Shown: positions 37,741 through 50,355 of the stretch, piece after piece
Numbering within the stretch: the first letter of the stretch is position 1
Layout: each line of letters opens with the position of its first letter
NCBI RefSeq assembly: GCF_040802235.1
Contig: NC_133158.1
Location: 156,376,401 to 156,440,400, forward strand
Length of the DNA: 64,000 nucleotides
Reading direction: 5' to 3'
DNA from: Manis javanica
Taxonomy: Eukaryota > Chordata > Mammalia > Pholidota > Manidae
Position numbers and translations under genes: made by a program
The notes under the pieces: model-generated
Databases searched by the model: none
The model's input: only the letters and a program-made list of their open reading frames with translations
Told to the model about the DNA's origin: nothing

Positions 37741-39179
37741 TTTTTTCAACTAAATTCCTATTCTTGATACTCATTATGATTTTTTGTAGTAAAATAAAAA
37801 CATTTATATTTTCATGTCCTTATTACAGAGAAGGCATTATATCAAAGGACATAAATGTGCATTCCTTAGTGTAGATTTAGTAGCTGGGAGCTTTCAGAAG
37901 GAGCCACATGGTGAATTGGAACAATCTACGCACAGAAGCTCTTTATGTTCAATTATTTATAGGAAATTTCAGCATTTTGATGGTTCATATTTTGGCGAGT
38001 TTCTCAGGATGGTTCTTCATTTTCAGGGATGTCCAGGCCGTCTGCACTGATGGCGCCTCACGCGGGGCTGCGCCTCTAAAATTTTTAAATTTTTAAATGC
38101 TTGGTAGTAACTCAGGAACATCAGTAAAGTAGTAAAAAGTAAAAACAAGATAGGAGAAAATAGCCAGAAAACTGCAAATAGAGATAAAATCATGGAAAAA
38201 TAGACAAGAATGTTAAAGACAAGAAGGGTTTAGTGAAAATTTCCAAAAGGAAATGATATTTCTAAGTTTGTGTATACCTAATTACATGGCTTCAAAAAAA
38301 AAGAGCAAATACTGAGAGTATCAAAAGAAGAGACAAATTCATAGTTACAGTGGGAGATTGTGACATACCTCTCTTTTTGTCCATAGCATAAGCAGAAAAA
38401 ATAAGGCTACAGAAGATCTTAAAATATAATTAACAAAATTCATTGATGGACATTATATCCCACAATTGTATGATACATGTTTTTTTCAAGCACATATGGA
38501 ACATTTAGAAAATTGATTATAAATTGTGCCTTAAAGTACATGTCAACAAATATCAAAGGACTGTAATCACAGAGAAAATAGGAAAGGCACTCAAGGTACC
38601 TCCTGTAGTTTTGGCTTTGTTTTATAGCTTACTCTGGTATCAACATAAACAGCTACTTTATAATAATTTGTTAAGCTATAGAGCTATTTCTTATGTACAT
38701 TTTTGTATGTGATTCATATTTCACAATATTTTTAAGTAAATCTGAATTTACAAAGTCTGCTCTCTGGCCACAGTGCATTTATGTCAGAAACCATAGAGAA
38801 ACTGGTAACTTGAAAATTTCCCATCTCTTCAGAAATTAAAAAATATATTCCAAATATCACAGGGGTCAAAGAACTACCATAAAAGGAATTAGAAAACATT
38901 TTGAATTGTATGATAACAAATGCTATATAGCAAAAATTACAGGGTGAATTAGTAATATTAGCAATAAATGGATATAATTGAAAAATATTGAAAATTAATG
39001 AACTGAGCATATTAAACATCTAAAGTAGTTAAAAAGGTTATCAGAAACACAAAGAAATGTGGAGTAAGGAAATGAAAATAAATGCAAAAGTTGATGGAAT
39101 GTTTTAAAATCATAAAATAAAGAAGACCAACAAAGCTAAAGTTGTGTTTGAAAAGACAGATCCTGTGGTAAGATTGATG

Positions 39180-39258
39180 GAGATGGAGGAGGGAGGGAGA
39201 GAGGGAGAGAGAAAAGGAGGAAGGGAAGGTGAGTAAATGGGAGGGAGAGAGAGAGAAC
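39180..39258. repeat. Purine-rich (GGGA/GAGA) low-complexity tract
   Basis: Almost uninterrupted G/A over about 75 bases (GGAGGGAGGGAGAGAGGGAG and similar) inside L1M element E. It is likely an expansion of the A/G-rich L1 sequence. Confidence 0.7.
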
Positions 39259-39512
39259 ATGGGAATGAACAGGAGAATCATTGCAGATGCTGCAGACATG
39301 AGACAGATACAGAGGAGACACTATGAACAAATCTATAAATTCCTAGAAAAGTGTATCTTTAACAAAATATGACTCAAGAAGAAATGGTAAACCAAAATAA
39401 TTCTTTAAAGAAACTGAAGCAAGTGTAGAAAATCTTCCCACAAGGAAAACTATGGGCCCAGATAGCTTTATGAATGAGAGTGCCAAGCAGTCACTGAAGA
39501 AACAATTTCAGA

Positions 39513-39903
39513 CTGCTATGGCCTGAGCTGTGTTTTCTGAAATTTCAGATGCTGAAGCCCCAGTCCCCAATGTGATGAGAGAGAACTAGGTTTAGATACG
39601 GTCATGAGGGTGAGGCCCTAAAATGGGATTATATGCTCTGGATTATGATAAATTTGTTCACCAGAGCACTCTCTCTCTTTCTCTCTCTCTCACACGCACA
39701 CATGCTCTCTCCTCTCTCTCTCTCACACACACACAGTAAGAAGACTGCCACCTACAAACCAGGAACAAAGTCCTCACCTTAACCCAACCATGTTTCACCC
39801 TTATCTCAGATGTCCAGTCTCAAGAATTGTGAGAAGAAATTTCTGTTGCTTAAGCCACCCAGTCAGTTGTATTTTGTTATGGCAGCTCAAGCTGATGAAG
39901 ACA
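39513..39903 (+). mobile_element. MLT1-type LTR inserted in L1M element E
   Basis: Starts ACTGCTATGGCCTGAGCTGTG and includes GAAGCCCCAGTCCCCAATG, GTCATGAGGGTGAGGCCCTA and the conserved end CAAGAATTGTGAGAAGAAAT, TTAAGCCACCCAGTCAGTTG, TTTTGTTATGGCAGCTCAAG. A composite (CT)n(CA)n(CT)n(CA)n microsatellite (about 39,668-39,737) lies inside. L1 coding sequence continues on both sides in the same orientation. Confidence 0.8.
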
Positions 39904-42357
39904 CAGATTTGCACAGATTATTTCAGAGAATAGAGAAGTATGTCATATCACCTCATTTAATAATCAATTTGATACCAAACCCGAAGGAAAGTATGAGAAA
40001 GGAAAACTAAAAGTCAATGTCAAGTCTTACTTTGAATACAAAATTTTTCTTTAAAAAAGGTTACCAAACCAAATCCATTAAAATACAAATAAGATACAAT
40101 CAATTTAGTTTATATTCCATAATAAAATGTTGCTTAACATTTTAAAAATCAATTAATTCACAACTACATGAACCTATTAAAGGAAATAAACATATTGTTG
40201 GCAAATGGCTGCAGAGAAAACAATGACAAAATTCAAAACCCATTGATAATAAGAATTTGTACTACGCGAGGAACAGAAGTAAGCTCTCAGTATGATAAGG
40301 GATATTTACAAAAGCCTACAGCAAATACTGTATTAAGTGGTGAGGCTTTGAAAGCTTTCCCTTCAAATTTGAGAAGGTGAAAATGTCTGTTGTCAGAACA
40401 TCTATTCAGTTTTTTTAGAGGATCTTAGCCCACAGTACAAAAAAGAAAGGAAAGAATAAGATTCAGTCTTGAAAGGAGACAACAAAACAAAACAACAGTC
40501 ATTGTTAACAGATGATAAAATTAAGTGTATAGAAATCCAAAATATTCTGTAAGTTGATTACTAGAATTAATTAAATAGCTTAGCAAGATGGTTAGATTTA
40601 AATCAATATACAGAAATCAACTTTATTTTTATATACTGGCAACAAATAGATATAAAATAAAATAGTTCCATTTAAATCAGAACAAAAAATCAAGTGACTA
40701 TGCTTAAATCAAAAGTTTTGCAAAGCCTCTGTAGGAAAAATTACAAAAAGTTATTAAACTCTTTGAAAAATAATGAAGCCTAAATTGAGTGATACACCAT
40801 AAAATGTCTATACAAATAATAATGATAATAATCTAACATGTATATGAGATGCATTATTAAGATTTGCTCAATTAGTAGCGTTTGCTAGACCTAAAATCCC
40901 TGCAAGTGGGATAGATTACAAGATGTTCAGGGACTGGAAAACTGGGCATTGTAAAGATGTCTATTCTTTTCTAATTTATTTATACCTTAAATGCAAACCC
41001 AATTGGTATTTCAGCAAGGGTTTTGTTTGTTTTTATATTTGGTGGACCAAATTTATTCTAAAACTTTTGTGAAAATGTAAAGGTCAGGGAAAAAATCATT
41101 ACATAATTGAAAAATAAGTTGAAAGGACTTACTGTAGCATTAACAGTATTTATTATAAACCTGAAATGTTTAGGATTATGTTGTTTGTGCAAAGATAAAC
41201 AAATAGAAAAATGGAAGAAGGCAAAAAGTCAGAAGAGAATCACACACACAGAGCCATTTGATTTATGGCAGTAGCAGTACAGCAAAGGAGTGGGGGAAAA
41301 TGGTCTTGTTAATAAACAGTGGTAGGAAAATTGGATATTCATACTGGAAAAAAATCAAATTGAACCCATGAATCACACCATACATGAAAATGAATTCCAA
41401 GTGGGTTAAAGATTTAAAGCTGAAAAATAAAATTAAAAGATATTTAAAAGATAATGTAACAATATCTTCATGACTTCAAGGTAGGAAATAAGTTCTTAAA
41501 GCCCACAAACAGCTAGCCATAAAAGATTAATAAATTTGTCTTCATTAAAATGATTATCTTCTGCTCATCTAAAAATATCATTAAGATAGAAAACTTCAGA
41601 GTGGAAGAAGATTTTTACAACACAAAATTCAAACAGGTGAAAAAGACTGCAGAGTAAGAAGTCGAGACAGAAACCTCCTACTAAAAACACCTAAAAGAAG
41701 AAAATTCAGCAAATACAACTAAACTTGAAAACAATCTGAAGACCACAAAACAGACCACTTCCACCTGGGGAAGAAAAGAAGAACACATACAAAAGTGTAA
41801 AATAGCTAGGGCATGATCAAGCAGGACCCAAGCCCTCTCCTCATACCAGTCTACAGGTGGAAGAAAGAGGAACAGAGCAAGAAATGTGTAAGAGCACAGG
41901 ATCACTGCACATTGGCCTTGGAGATGTGCTCTGGGAGAATGAACCCGCATTGGTGATCAGTGGGGCTGGACACCAGGGAAAGGAGGAACATGCTGGGAGG
42001 CCAAGCTCCAGATGCTTGTGGAGGACAGGAATGCTCCACAGGTCCTGAGACCCAAAGCAGAGGCAGCAGTTTGCAAGACTTACCAGCAGTGGGAGGGGTA
42101 CCAGAAGGGTGAGCATTGGATGGAGTTCTCTCCTCAGGAGAAAGGGCATGTGGACAGTACCTCCCTAGCCCTCCCTTAGCCAACAGCTCAGGAACTCTAG
42201 AAAGCCATAGATGCTCCATCCCCCTCACTGGCAACTCAGCCCTGAAGTGCCTCCCTGCACTCACTGCTGGTGAGCCAACCCACTTGGCCCAGGAGCAGCA
42301 TCAGACTTTGTTCCAAAAAAAGCTACAGGACAAGACACCAGAAGAGAGCTAAATGAA

Positions 42358-43175
42358 ATGGAGATCACCAATCTTCTTGATAAAGATTTCAAAATAAAAG
42401 TCATAAACATGCTCACTGATTTATAGAAAAATATTCAAGATCTCAAAGAGAACTTCAACAAAGAGTTAGAAGACCTGAAAAAGAGCCTCTCAGAGCTGAA
42501 GAATACAGTATCTGCAATGAAACATACAATTGAGGGATTTAAGAGTAGATTACTGCAGGTAGAGAGACAGTGAATGAGATGGAAATTTGAGGAGAGAAAC
42601 ACAATGAAGCTGAGGAAAAGAGAGAAAAAAGGATTTCTAGGAATGAAGGAAAGATAAGAGAGCAGCCAATCCAAATGAAACAATACTTGCATAATAGTGG
42701 TTCCAGAGGGAGAAGAGAGAAAATAAGGGATAGAAAGTCTCTTTGAGGAAATAATTGTCATAAATTTCCTCAATCTGGTGAAGGAAATGGACACTCAGGT
42801 CATGGAAGCACAGAGAATCCTTAACAAAAGGAACCCTTGGAAGACAACACCAAGACATACAATAATTAAAATGGCAAAGATCGAGGAAAAGAAGAGGGAA
42901 TTGAAAGCTTCCAGAGAGACAAAAGAGATTATTTATAATGGAAACTCCATCAGGCTATCAACAGACTTTTCAGCAGAAACTTTACAGGCCAGAAGAGAGT
43001 AGCGTGATATATTCAATGTGGTGAAATGGAAGACCCTCCAACCAAGAATACTCTACCTGACAAGATTATCGTTTAAATTTGAAGCAAGGACTAAACAATT
43101 TCCAGATAAACAAAAGTTGAAGGAATTCATCACCACTAAGCCAGACTTACAGGATATGTTAAAGGGACTGCTGTA
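42358..43175 (+). pseudogene. L1 copy D ORF1, disrupted
   Basis: Starts MEITNLLDKDFKIKVINML and meets a TAG at about 42,422. The coiled-coil piece FNKELEDLKKSLSELKN and the RRM/C-terminal piece 42,778-43,002 (ending LQARRE before a TAG) follow in separate frames. Non-functional. Confidence 0.8.
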
Positions 43176-45064
43176 GATGGAGATGTCCCTAAGGCTGAAG
43201 AGCTTTCATCAGTGAAAATAAACCCACAGTATAGGTAAGGTAGTAGACCAATTAATTACCAGCAAGTAAGATATTAATACAAAAAAACAAAATTAACCAT
43301 ACACAAAATAAGTCAAGGAATACAAAGAAAGTGCAGATTATGACATCTAATACACAATGTGTGAAGGAGGAAGAATAAGAAGGAAAATAAAAACCTTTAG
43401 ATTGTGTCTGAAATAGAGTAATCAGCACTTTAAGTTACAACTGTTATATAGTAAGGAAGCAATCCTTGAGCCTTTGGTAACCTCGAAACTAAAGCCTACA
43501 ATAGATACAAAAAATATTTTAAAAAAAGAGAAATCCATTCACAACACCAAAAAAAAAAAATCAAATAACAAGAGAAGAGCATAAGAGAGGAAGAAAGGAA
43601 CTATAAAAACAGCCAGAAAACAATTAAAATGGCAATGAGTACACATCTATCACTAATCACCTTAAATGTAAATGAACTGAATGCACCAAAGAAAAAACAT
43701 AGAGTGGTAGAATAGATAAAGAAACAAGACCTATCTATATGCCACCTAAAAGAGACTCATTTCAGATACAAATATACAGACTTAAAGTGAAGTGATGGAA
43801 AAAGATATTACATGCAAATAATAGGGAGAAAAAACACAGGAGTAGCCATACTTATATAAGACAAAATAGATTTCAAAACAAAGAAAGTAATGAGACAAAA
43901 AAGGACATTACATAATTGTATAAGGGCCAATCCAACAAGAGGATATAACTATTATAAATATTTATGCACTCAATACAGAAGCACCTAAATATGTAAAACA
44001 AATATTAACAGAATTAAAGGGGGAATAGATTATAACAGATTCATTGTAGGGGACCTTAACAGAACACTTACATCAATAGATAGATCAACCAGACAGAAAA
44101 TATATAAGGAAACAGAGGCACTGAACAACACATAAGATCAGACGGAGTTAACAGATATCTACAGAACATTCCACCCAAAAAACAGAAGGATACACATTTT
44201 TCTCAAGTGTACATAGAATGTTCCCCAGAATATAACACATAAGGACATAAAGAGCCTCAGTAAGTTCAAAAAGATTGAAATTGTATCAAGCAGCTTCTCA
44301 GACCACAGTGGTATGAAACTAGAAATAAATTACACAAAGTCTACAAACAAAGCTAAACAACATGCTTCTAAGTAATCAGTGGATCAATGAACAAATTAAA
44401 ACAAAAATCAAGCAATACATGGAGACAAATGAAAACAAAAACTCAACAGCACAAAAATCTGTGGGATGAGGTGAAGGCAGTTCTAAGGGGAAAGTATGTA
44501 GCAATACAGGCTTACCTCAAAAAACCAAGAACAATCCCAAATAAACAATCTAAAATCACAATTAAAGAAACTAGGAAAAGAGGAACAAATGAAGCCCAAA
44601 GTTAGTAGAAGGAGGGACATAATAAAGATCAGAGAAGAAATAAATAAAATAAAGAAGAGTAAAACAATAGAAAAAAAATCAATGGAGTTAGAAGCTGGTT
44701 CTTTGAGGAAATAAGCAAACTAGATAAATCCCTAGCCAGACTTATTAAGAAAAAATAGTGTACACACATAAACAAAATCAGAAACAAAGAATAAATAATC
44801 ACAACAGATACCACAGAAACACAAAAAATAATTACAGAATACTATGAAAAATTATATGCCAGTAAATTGGACAATGTAGAAGAAATGGACAACTTCTTAG
44901 AAAAACACCAACCTTCCAAGACTGACCCAGAAAGACTCAGAAAATCTTAACAGAGAAATTACCAGCAAATAAATTGAACTGATAATCAAAAAATTCCCAA
45001 AAAACAAAAGGCCAAGTACAGGTGGCTTCACAGCTGAATTCTAGCAAACATTTAAAGAAGACCT

Positions 45065-45078
45065 AATACCCATCCTTC
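45065..45078. repeat. TSD of the 2.6-kb minus-strand insertion (left)
   Basis: AATACCCATCCTTC is repeated exactly at 47,724-47,737, and the L1 D ORF2 sequence is continuous across the two copies. Confidence 0.9.
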
Positions 45079-45721
45079 GTTTTTTTCTTTTTTTTCTTTT
45101 CCTTTAAATACTTAATTTTAATTTTATTTTTAATAGGCAAAACAGCTACATAGTTTAAAAATCATAATGACATAAAATAGTGAAAATTTTGTTTCCTTCA
45201 CTGTCCTAGATAACCACTTGAGTTAGTTTCTTGTTTATAGGAAGCATGATTTCTAGAATGTACTTCTAAAATGTTTATATTCAAAACTGTATGGTGCCCT
45301 CTGTGGTTCAGAGAGGCAATGGGAAAAATAAACAGTTGTGTGTGACTTCTGATAAGCTCCTTTTCTCTGATACATGATACCCTATCTGGCCTTGCTTTCC
45401 TTCTGAGTCTATTCATGTAAGCATTTGCTTAAATTAACTGTGTTCTGCCCTTCTCTGAGCAGATTTCACTCTCTGCTTCTGCTTTAATTTAAAATCTCTG
45501 ATTCCTTCAACATTCCAAAGTGCTCCTTTTTCTTGAGAGCTGCTCCATGCTTGCCTTCATTCCTATATTTTCTCCACCCCCTTGGTTCCTGTGGGCCTGT
45601 GTTGATGAAAACAATCTTCAACTTCCTTTTGAATAGCCCAGTAGACTCTCCTCTCTCCCTACTTTCTCTATTCACCGGGGTTAGAGAGAACACTCCAAAA
45701 TGTGTGGATATTACTTTTTTT

Positions 45722-46226
45722 AAAGGTATGATTGATATTCACTCTTATGAAGGTTTAACATGAAAAAACAATGTGGTTACTACATTTACGCCTATTACCA
45801 AGTCCCCACTCATACCCCAATGCAGTCACTGTCCATCAGTGCAGCAAGTTGCCACAGATCCACTATGTCCCTTCTCTGCGATACACTGTTCTCCCCATGA
45901 TCCCCCACACCATGTGTACTAAACATAATGCCCCTCAATCCCCTTCTCCCTCCCTCCCCACCCAGCTCCCCACACTCCTCCCCTTTGGTAACCAGTAGTT
46001 CATTCTTGGAGTCTGTGAGTCTACTGCCATTTTGTTCCTTCAGTTTTGCTTCATTGTTTTACTCCACAAATGAGGGAAATCATTTGGCATTTGTCTTTCT
46101 CTGCCTGTCTTATTTCACTGAGCATAATGTCCTCCAGCTCCATCCATGTTGTTGAAAATGGTAGGATTTGTTTCTTTCTTATGGCTGAATAGTATTCCAT
46201 TGTATATATGTACCTCATCTTCTTTA
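45722..46226 (-). mobile_element. 5'-truncated L1 3' end, same subfamily as copy A
   Basis: Antisense ORF2 end and 3' UTR: the plus strand reads AACCAGTAGTTCATTCTTGG, TTTTGTTCCTTCAGTTTTGC, TTTCACTGAGCATAATGTCC, GAATAGTATTCCATTGTATA. The flanking 16-bp duplication GTGGATATTACTTTTT lies at 45,704-45,719 and 46,227-46,242. It is nested in the 2.6-kb retrocopy. Confidence 0.9.
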
Positions 46227-46466
46227 GTGGATATTACTTTTTGAACATCATTCAAAGAGTAAATTTGAAACATTAGTGGAGGGAAGCCACTACAGATGAT
46301 ACATCTCAGTATATACTACCAGTTTTCTACATCATCTTGCTTTCTCTGTTTCTGTGGAAACACTCTCAAGTGCCTCTGATTTCATTTTCTACATGGGTGC
46401 CCTTTAAGACTCAATATTGGAAAAGAAAGTGACCAGAGAGAACCAATCTGCCATTTTAATGTAACA

Positions 46467-46600
46467 GATGAGCAAAAACCATATTTTCTTGGAGAGTCAA
46501 TGAATTGCCCAAAGTTACACAGCTAGTAAATGTCAAAGTTAAAACTGAAATTAGGTCTCCAGGTTTCTAGTTCAACACTTTCCCCCATTATTTCAAGCTA
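46467..46600 (+). mobile_element. MIR SINE fragment
   Basis: CAATGAATTGCCCAAAGTTA, CACAGCTAGTAAATGTCAAAG and ATTAGGTCTCCAGGTTTCTAG reproduce the MIR core and 3' part (TTGCCCAAGGTCACACAGCTAGTAA). Old and diverged. Confidence 0.75.
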
Positions 46601-46671
46601 CTTTAAATCTGCTACTAAATTTAAGGGCAAAAAAATCTAATGAAAATATTTTAAAGGTTTCTTTCCTTACC

Positions 46672-47087
46672 TGACATGGTCAGAGAAGAAGAGGAAACAT
46701 CAACTGTAGATACAAGAGATGAGGATAAGATACTAGAAGATGCTTGAATGGCTGAAGCCAAAGAACACATGTGTCCAGTATGAAGATCACTGGTCACTAG
46801 TCACTTGCAATGATGCAAGTTTATTTACAAACAACTCCATGGAAACCCCAAGATTCTACAGGGTGGTGGTGGGTTGGTTGGAGAATGATGTCACAAGCAG
46901 GCAGTTTAAAGGTACAAGGTAGCCAATAGGGAGGTCAGATTCCCAACAAGAAGACAGGATTGGATGGAGGGAGTAGTAGGTGAGCTAAAACAACACATAA
47001 ATGGCTGAGCTCTGTGAAGGTGGGATCCTACAAGTGTGATAGCGTCACTTCCCCCCTGGATCTTATATTAGGGAAATCATCTCAACA
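46672..47087 (-). mobile_element. LTR-like block (tentative)
   Basis: On the minus strand it runs from TGTTGAGATG (47,087) to ATGTCA (46,672). It contains an ATTGG (CCAAT) box (CCTATTGGCTACC) and an AATAAA (GTAAATAAACTTGC) in LTR-like order. No flanking duplication is visible and the family is unknown. It may instead be part of the host transcript of the retrocopy. Confidence 0.3.
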
Positions 47088-50000
47088 TTTCTTATAGATG
47101 TTCATTAATATATAAAACTAATAATTATTTAAAATATATTTTATAATATATGCTGCCCATTTTAAATTATATGTACTATTAATTAATATTCCTAGGAAGG
47201 AGCAACATTTAGGTTGAACAGTTACATTTGTTCTGAAATCATATCAGTTTATCTGTTTAATGAATTTGCCCTTTTTTAGGAGCACAGGAAGGGATTAAGG
47301 AGCTCTTTTTGTAACTTGGTTCAAGAATTGGATAAATTTGTTGACTGCACCTTGTGAGGAAAGATGTGGTCCAAGAGTATTTCCTTTTAGTTTCCTCTCT
47401 TTTAATCCTATCTTCCTTGGACTGAGCTGGGCGAAACCAGGTTATACTTGCTTCTCTCTTCTGCTTTCCTTTTTTTCTTCATTATAGGCATTGTTTCTGG
47501 GACAAGCCTTGATCTGGCATTCTTCCACTCACGGATGTTACTTTCTGTCAACTTCCAGCAGCATGAGTGCTCTTTTTCAGTGCCTGATGCTTTGCAAAAT
47601 GAACTCTGCCCATTAGTTGCAAATGCCTGAGAGGTGGAAGACACCGCTGATTGCAGACCTTTCCTCTTTCAGCCTTTGGTTGAAATTCTTTTGCCCATAG
47701 TTTGTTATCTCTGGCTCCTTGTAAATACCCATCCTTCTTAAAGTATTCCAAAAAGTAAAAGAGTAGGGAATACTTCCAAACTCATTCTAGAGGCCAGCAT
47801 CACTCTAATACCAAAACCAGAAAAAGACACAAGAAAAGAAAATTATAGACCATATGCTGATGAACATAGATGCAAAAATCATCAACAAAATATTATCAAA
47901 ATTCAAAAATACACCAAAATGATCATCAATCATCACCAAGTGGGATTTATTTCAGGGATGCAAGAATGGTACAATACTCATAAATCAATCAATATCATAC
48001 ACCACATTAATAAAAAGAAGGAGAAAAACCACATGATCATCTCTATAGATGCTGAAAAGGCATTTCACAAAATTCATCATCCATTCATGATAAAAACTCT
48101 CAGCAAAATGGGTATAGAGAAAACTTACTTTAACATAATAAAAGTCACATATGACAAACCCACAGCCATCATCATACTTAATAATGAAAAGTTGAAGCTT
48201 TTCCTCTAAGACTGGGAACAAGACAAGGATGCCCACTCTCACCACTATTATTCAACACAGTACTAGAGGTCCTAGCCCTGGCAATCAGACAACACAAAGA
48301 GATAACAGACATACAAATTGGTACGGAAGAAATTAAACTGTTGCTATTTGCATATGACATGATACTATACATAGAAAACCCTTTAAACTCCACCAAAAAG
48401 CTATTAGAATTAGTAACTGAATTCTGCAAAGTTGCACAATACAAAATTAATACAAGAAATGTTGCATTCCTATATACAAACAATAAACTAGCAGAAAGAA
48501 AAATCAGGAAAACAACTACATTTACAATTGCATCAAAAAAGAATAAAATACAAAGAATAAACCTAACCAAAGAGATGAAAGACCTACACTCTGAGAACTA
48601 TAAGACACTCATGAGAGAATTAAAGAAGACGTCAATAAATGGAAATCAATCCTGTGCTCATGGATAGGAGGAATTAATATTGTCAGAATGGTCCTCCTGC
48701 CTAAGCAGTTTGCAGATTCAATGCAATCCCTATCAAAATACCAACAGCATTTTTCAGTGAACTAGAACAAATACTTCTAAAATTCACATGATCCACAAAA
48801 GACCCCAAGTAGCCAAAGCAATCTCGAGAAAGAACAAAGCTGGGGGGATTACGGTCCTGACTTCAAGCTCTACTACAAAGTAACAGTAATTAAAACAACA
48901 TGGTGCTGGCACAAGAACAGACTCATAGATCAATGGAACAGAATAGAGAGCCCAGATAAAAACTCATGCATATATGGTCAATTAATATACGATAATGGAG
49001 CCATGAATATACAATGGGGAAAAGACAGCCTCTTCAACAACTAGTGTTGGGAAAACTGGAGTTACATGCAACAGAATGAAACTGGATTACCACCTAACTC
49101 CATATACAAATGTTAACTCAAAATGGATGAAAGACCTGAATATAAGACATGAAAACATAAAAGTTTTAAAAGGAAACATAGGCAAAAATTTTTTAGCATA
49201 AGTATGAACAATTTTTTCCTGGAGATATCTCCCTGGGCAAGAGAAACAAAATAAAAAATGATCAAATGGGACTACATCAAATGAAAAGGCTTCTGTACAG
49301 CAAAGGACACCATCAGCAAAACAAAAAGGCAACCTACATTTTGGGAGAATATGTTTGTAAATAGTTTATCTGATAAGGCATTAAAATCCAAAATATATAA
49401 AGAGCTCATATGCCTCAACAACAAAAAAACAAATAACCTAATTAAAGAATGGATAAAGGACCTGAACAAACATTTCAGCAAAGAAGAAATACTGATGGTC
49501 AACAGGCACATGAAGAGATGCTCCACATCACTAATTATCAGGGAAATGCAAATCAAAACCACAGGAGATATCACATAACACCAGTTAGAATGACCACTAT
49601 CCAAAAGACAAGAAGTAACAAGTGTTGGTGAGGATGTGGAGAAATGAGAACTCTCCTACACTGTTGGTGGGAATGTCAATTGGTGCAGCCACTGTGGAAA
49701 GCAGTATGGAGGTTCCTCAAAAAATGAAAAACAGAAATACCATTAGACCTAGTACTTCTGCTGCTAGGAATTCACCTGAATAAAACAAAATCCCTGATTC
49801 ATAAAGCTATTTGCATCCCTGTTTATTGCTGCACCATTTACAACAGCCAAAATATGGAAGCAATGTAAGTTTCCATCAGTAGATGAATGGGTAAAAAAGA
49901 TGTGGTACATATACACAATGGAATACTATTCAGCCTTTAAAAGAAAAGGAACATTTGCAACAAACATGGATGCATCTAGAGGGTATTACGCTCAGTGAAA

Positions 50001-50355
50001 TAAGCCAGGTAGAAAAAGACAAACACCATACAATTTGACTTATTTTTGGAGTATAAAAACAGAAGGAACAAAACAGCAATAGACTCATAGATATCGAGAA
50101 GTGACTAACGGTTATGAAGTGGGAGGAGGATAAAGGAGCACGATAATTCTCAATCACAATATAAGTTGGCCATGGGGACACTAGTACAGCATGGAGAATA
50201 TAGTGAATGATTTCGTAACATCTTTCTACACTAATAGATAGTAACTGCACTAGAAGGAGGAGAGGATTTAATAATACGGGTAACTGTTGAGCCTGTGTTG
50301 TACATGTGAAACCAACATAAGATTATATATCAGTGACACTTCAATTTAAAAAAAT

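Larger units (their letters stand above)
38200..41639 (+). mobile_element. Old L1M element E, left part (ORF2 remnants)
   Basis: Diverged ORF2-derived sequence in plus orientation: TACAGTGGGAGATTGTGACA (endonuclease region), AACAAATCTATAAATTCCTAG, CTATGGGCCCAGATAGCTTTA, then after the MLT1 insertion GATACCAAACCCGAAGGAAAG (RT region), AACATATTGTTGGCAAATGGC, and the 3' half of ORF2 near 41,350-41,620. It is interrupted by an MLT1 LTR (39,513-39,903) and by L1 copy D (41,640-50,355), and resumes at 50,370. No open frame survives. Confidence 0.75.
45079..47723 (-). mobile_element. Unidentified retrotransposed sequence (retrocopy) inside L1 D
   Basis: The insert has a 14-bp TSD, and its left edge is a T-rich run (poly(A) on the minus strand) preceded on that strand by an AATAAA-type signal (near 45,120). 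It is therefore a reverse-transcribed RNA in minus orientation of about 2.1 kb without its own nested L1. The 5' part on the minus strand (47,723 to about 47,400) has protein-like stretches in shifting frames (for example NIREWKNARSRLVPETMPIM and KKKRKAEERSKYNLVSPSSV), so it may be a processed pseudogene of a Lys/Arg-rich protein I cannot name. Further inside are a MIR and an LTR-like block, as in a long 3' UTR or non-coding RNA. Confidence 0.6.
43629..50058 (+). pseudogene. L1 copy D ORF2, disrupted and split
   Basis: ATG at 43,629 (MAMSTHLSLITLNVNELN). The endonuclease and the spacer to the RT are in pieces up to 45,078. After the insertion the RT resumes: [16 protein letters not shown] near 48,035 and a catalytic box FAYD in place of FADD at 48,347-48,358, which loses the first catalytic Asp. 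The C-terminal piece 49,351-49,578 ([15 protein letters not shown]) follows. Non-functional. Confidence 0.85.
41640..50355 (+). mobile_element. Full-length LINE-1 copy D, split by a 2.6-kb insertion
   Basis: The 5' end near 41,640 aligns loosely with the starts of copies A and B. 5' UTR to about 42,350, ORF1 remnants to about 43,175, an enlarged A-rich spacer (43,500-43,625), ORF2 from 43,629, and a 3' UTR ending in an A-rich tail at about 50,350. ORF2 is interrupted at 45,078 and resumes at 47,738. Without the insert the element is about 6.1 kb. It is more diverged than A and B, with many indels. No TSD could be found. Confidence 0.85.

Noticed and set aside
39659-39740. CT/CA repeats considered as a separate satellite
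   Set aside because: They sit inside the MLT1 LTR and continue its sequence on both sides, so they are an internal microsatellite expansion.
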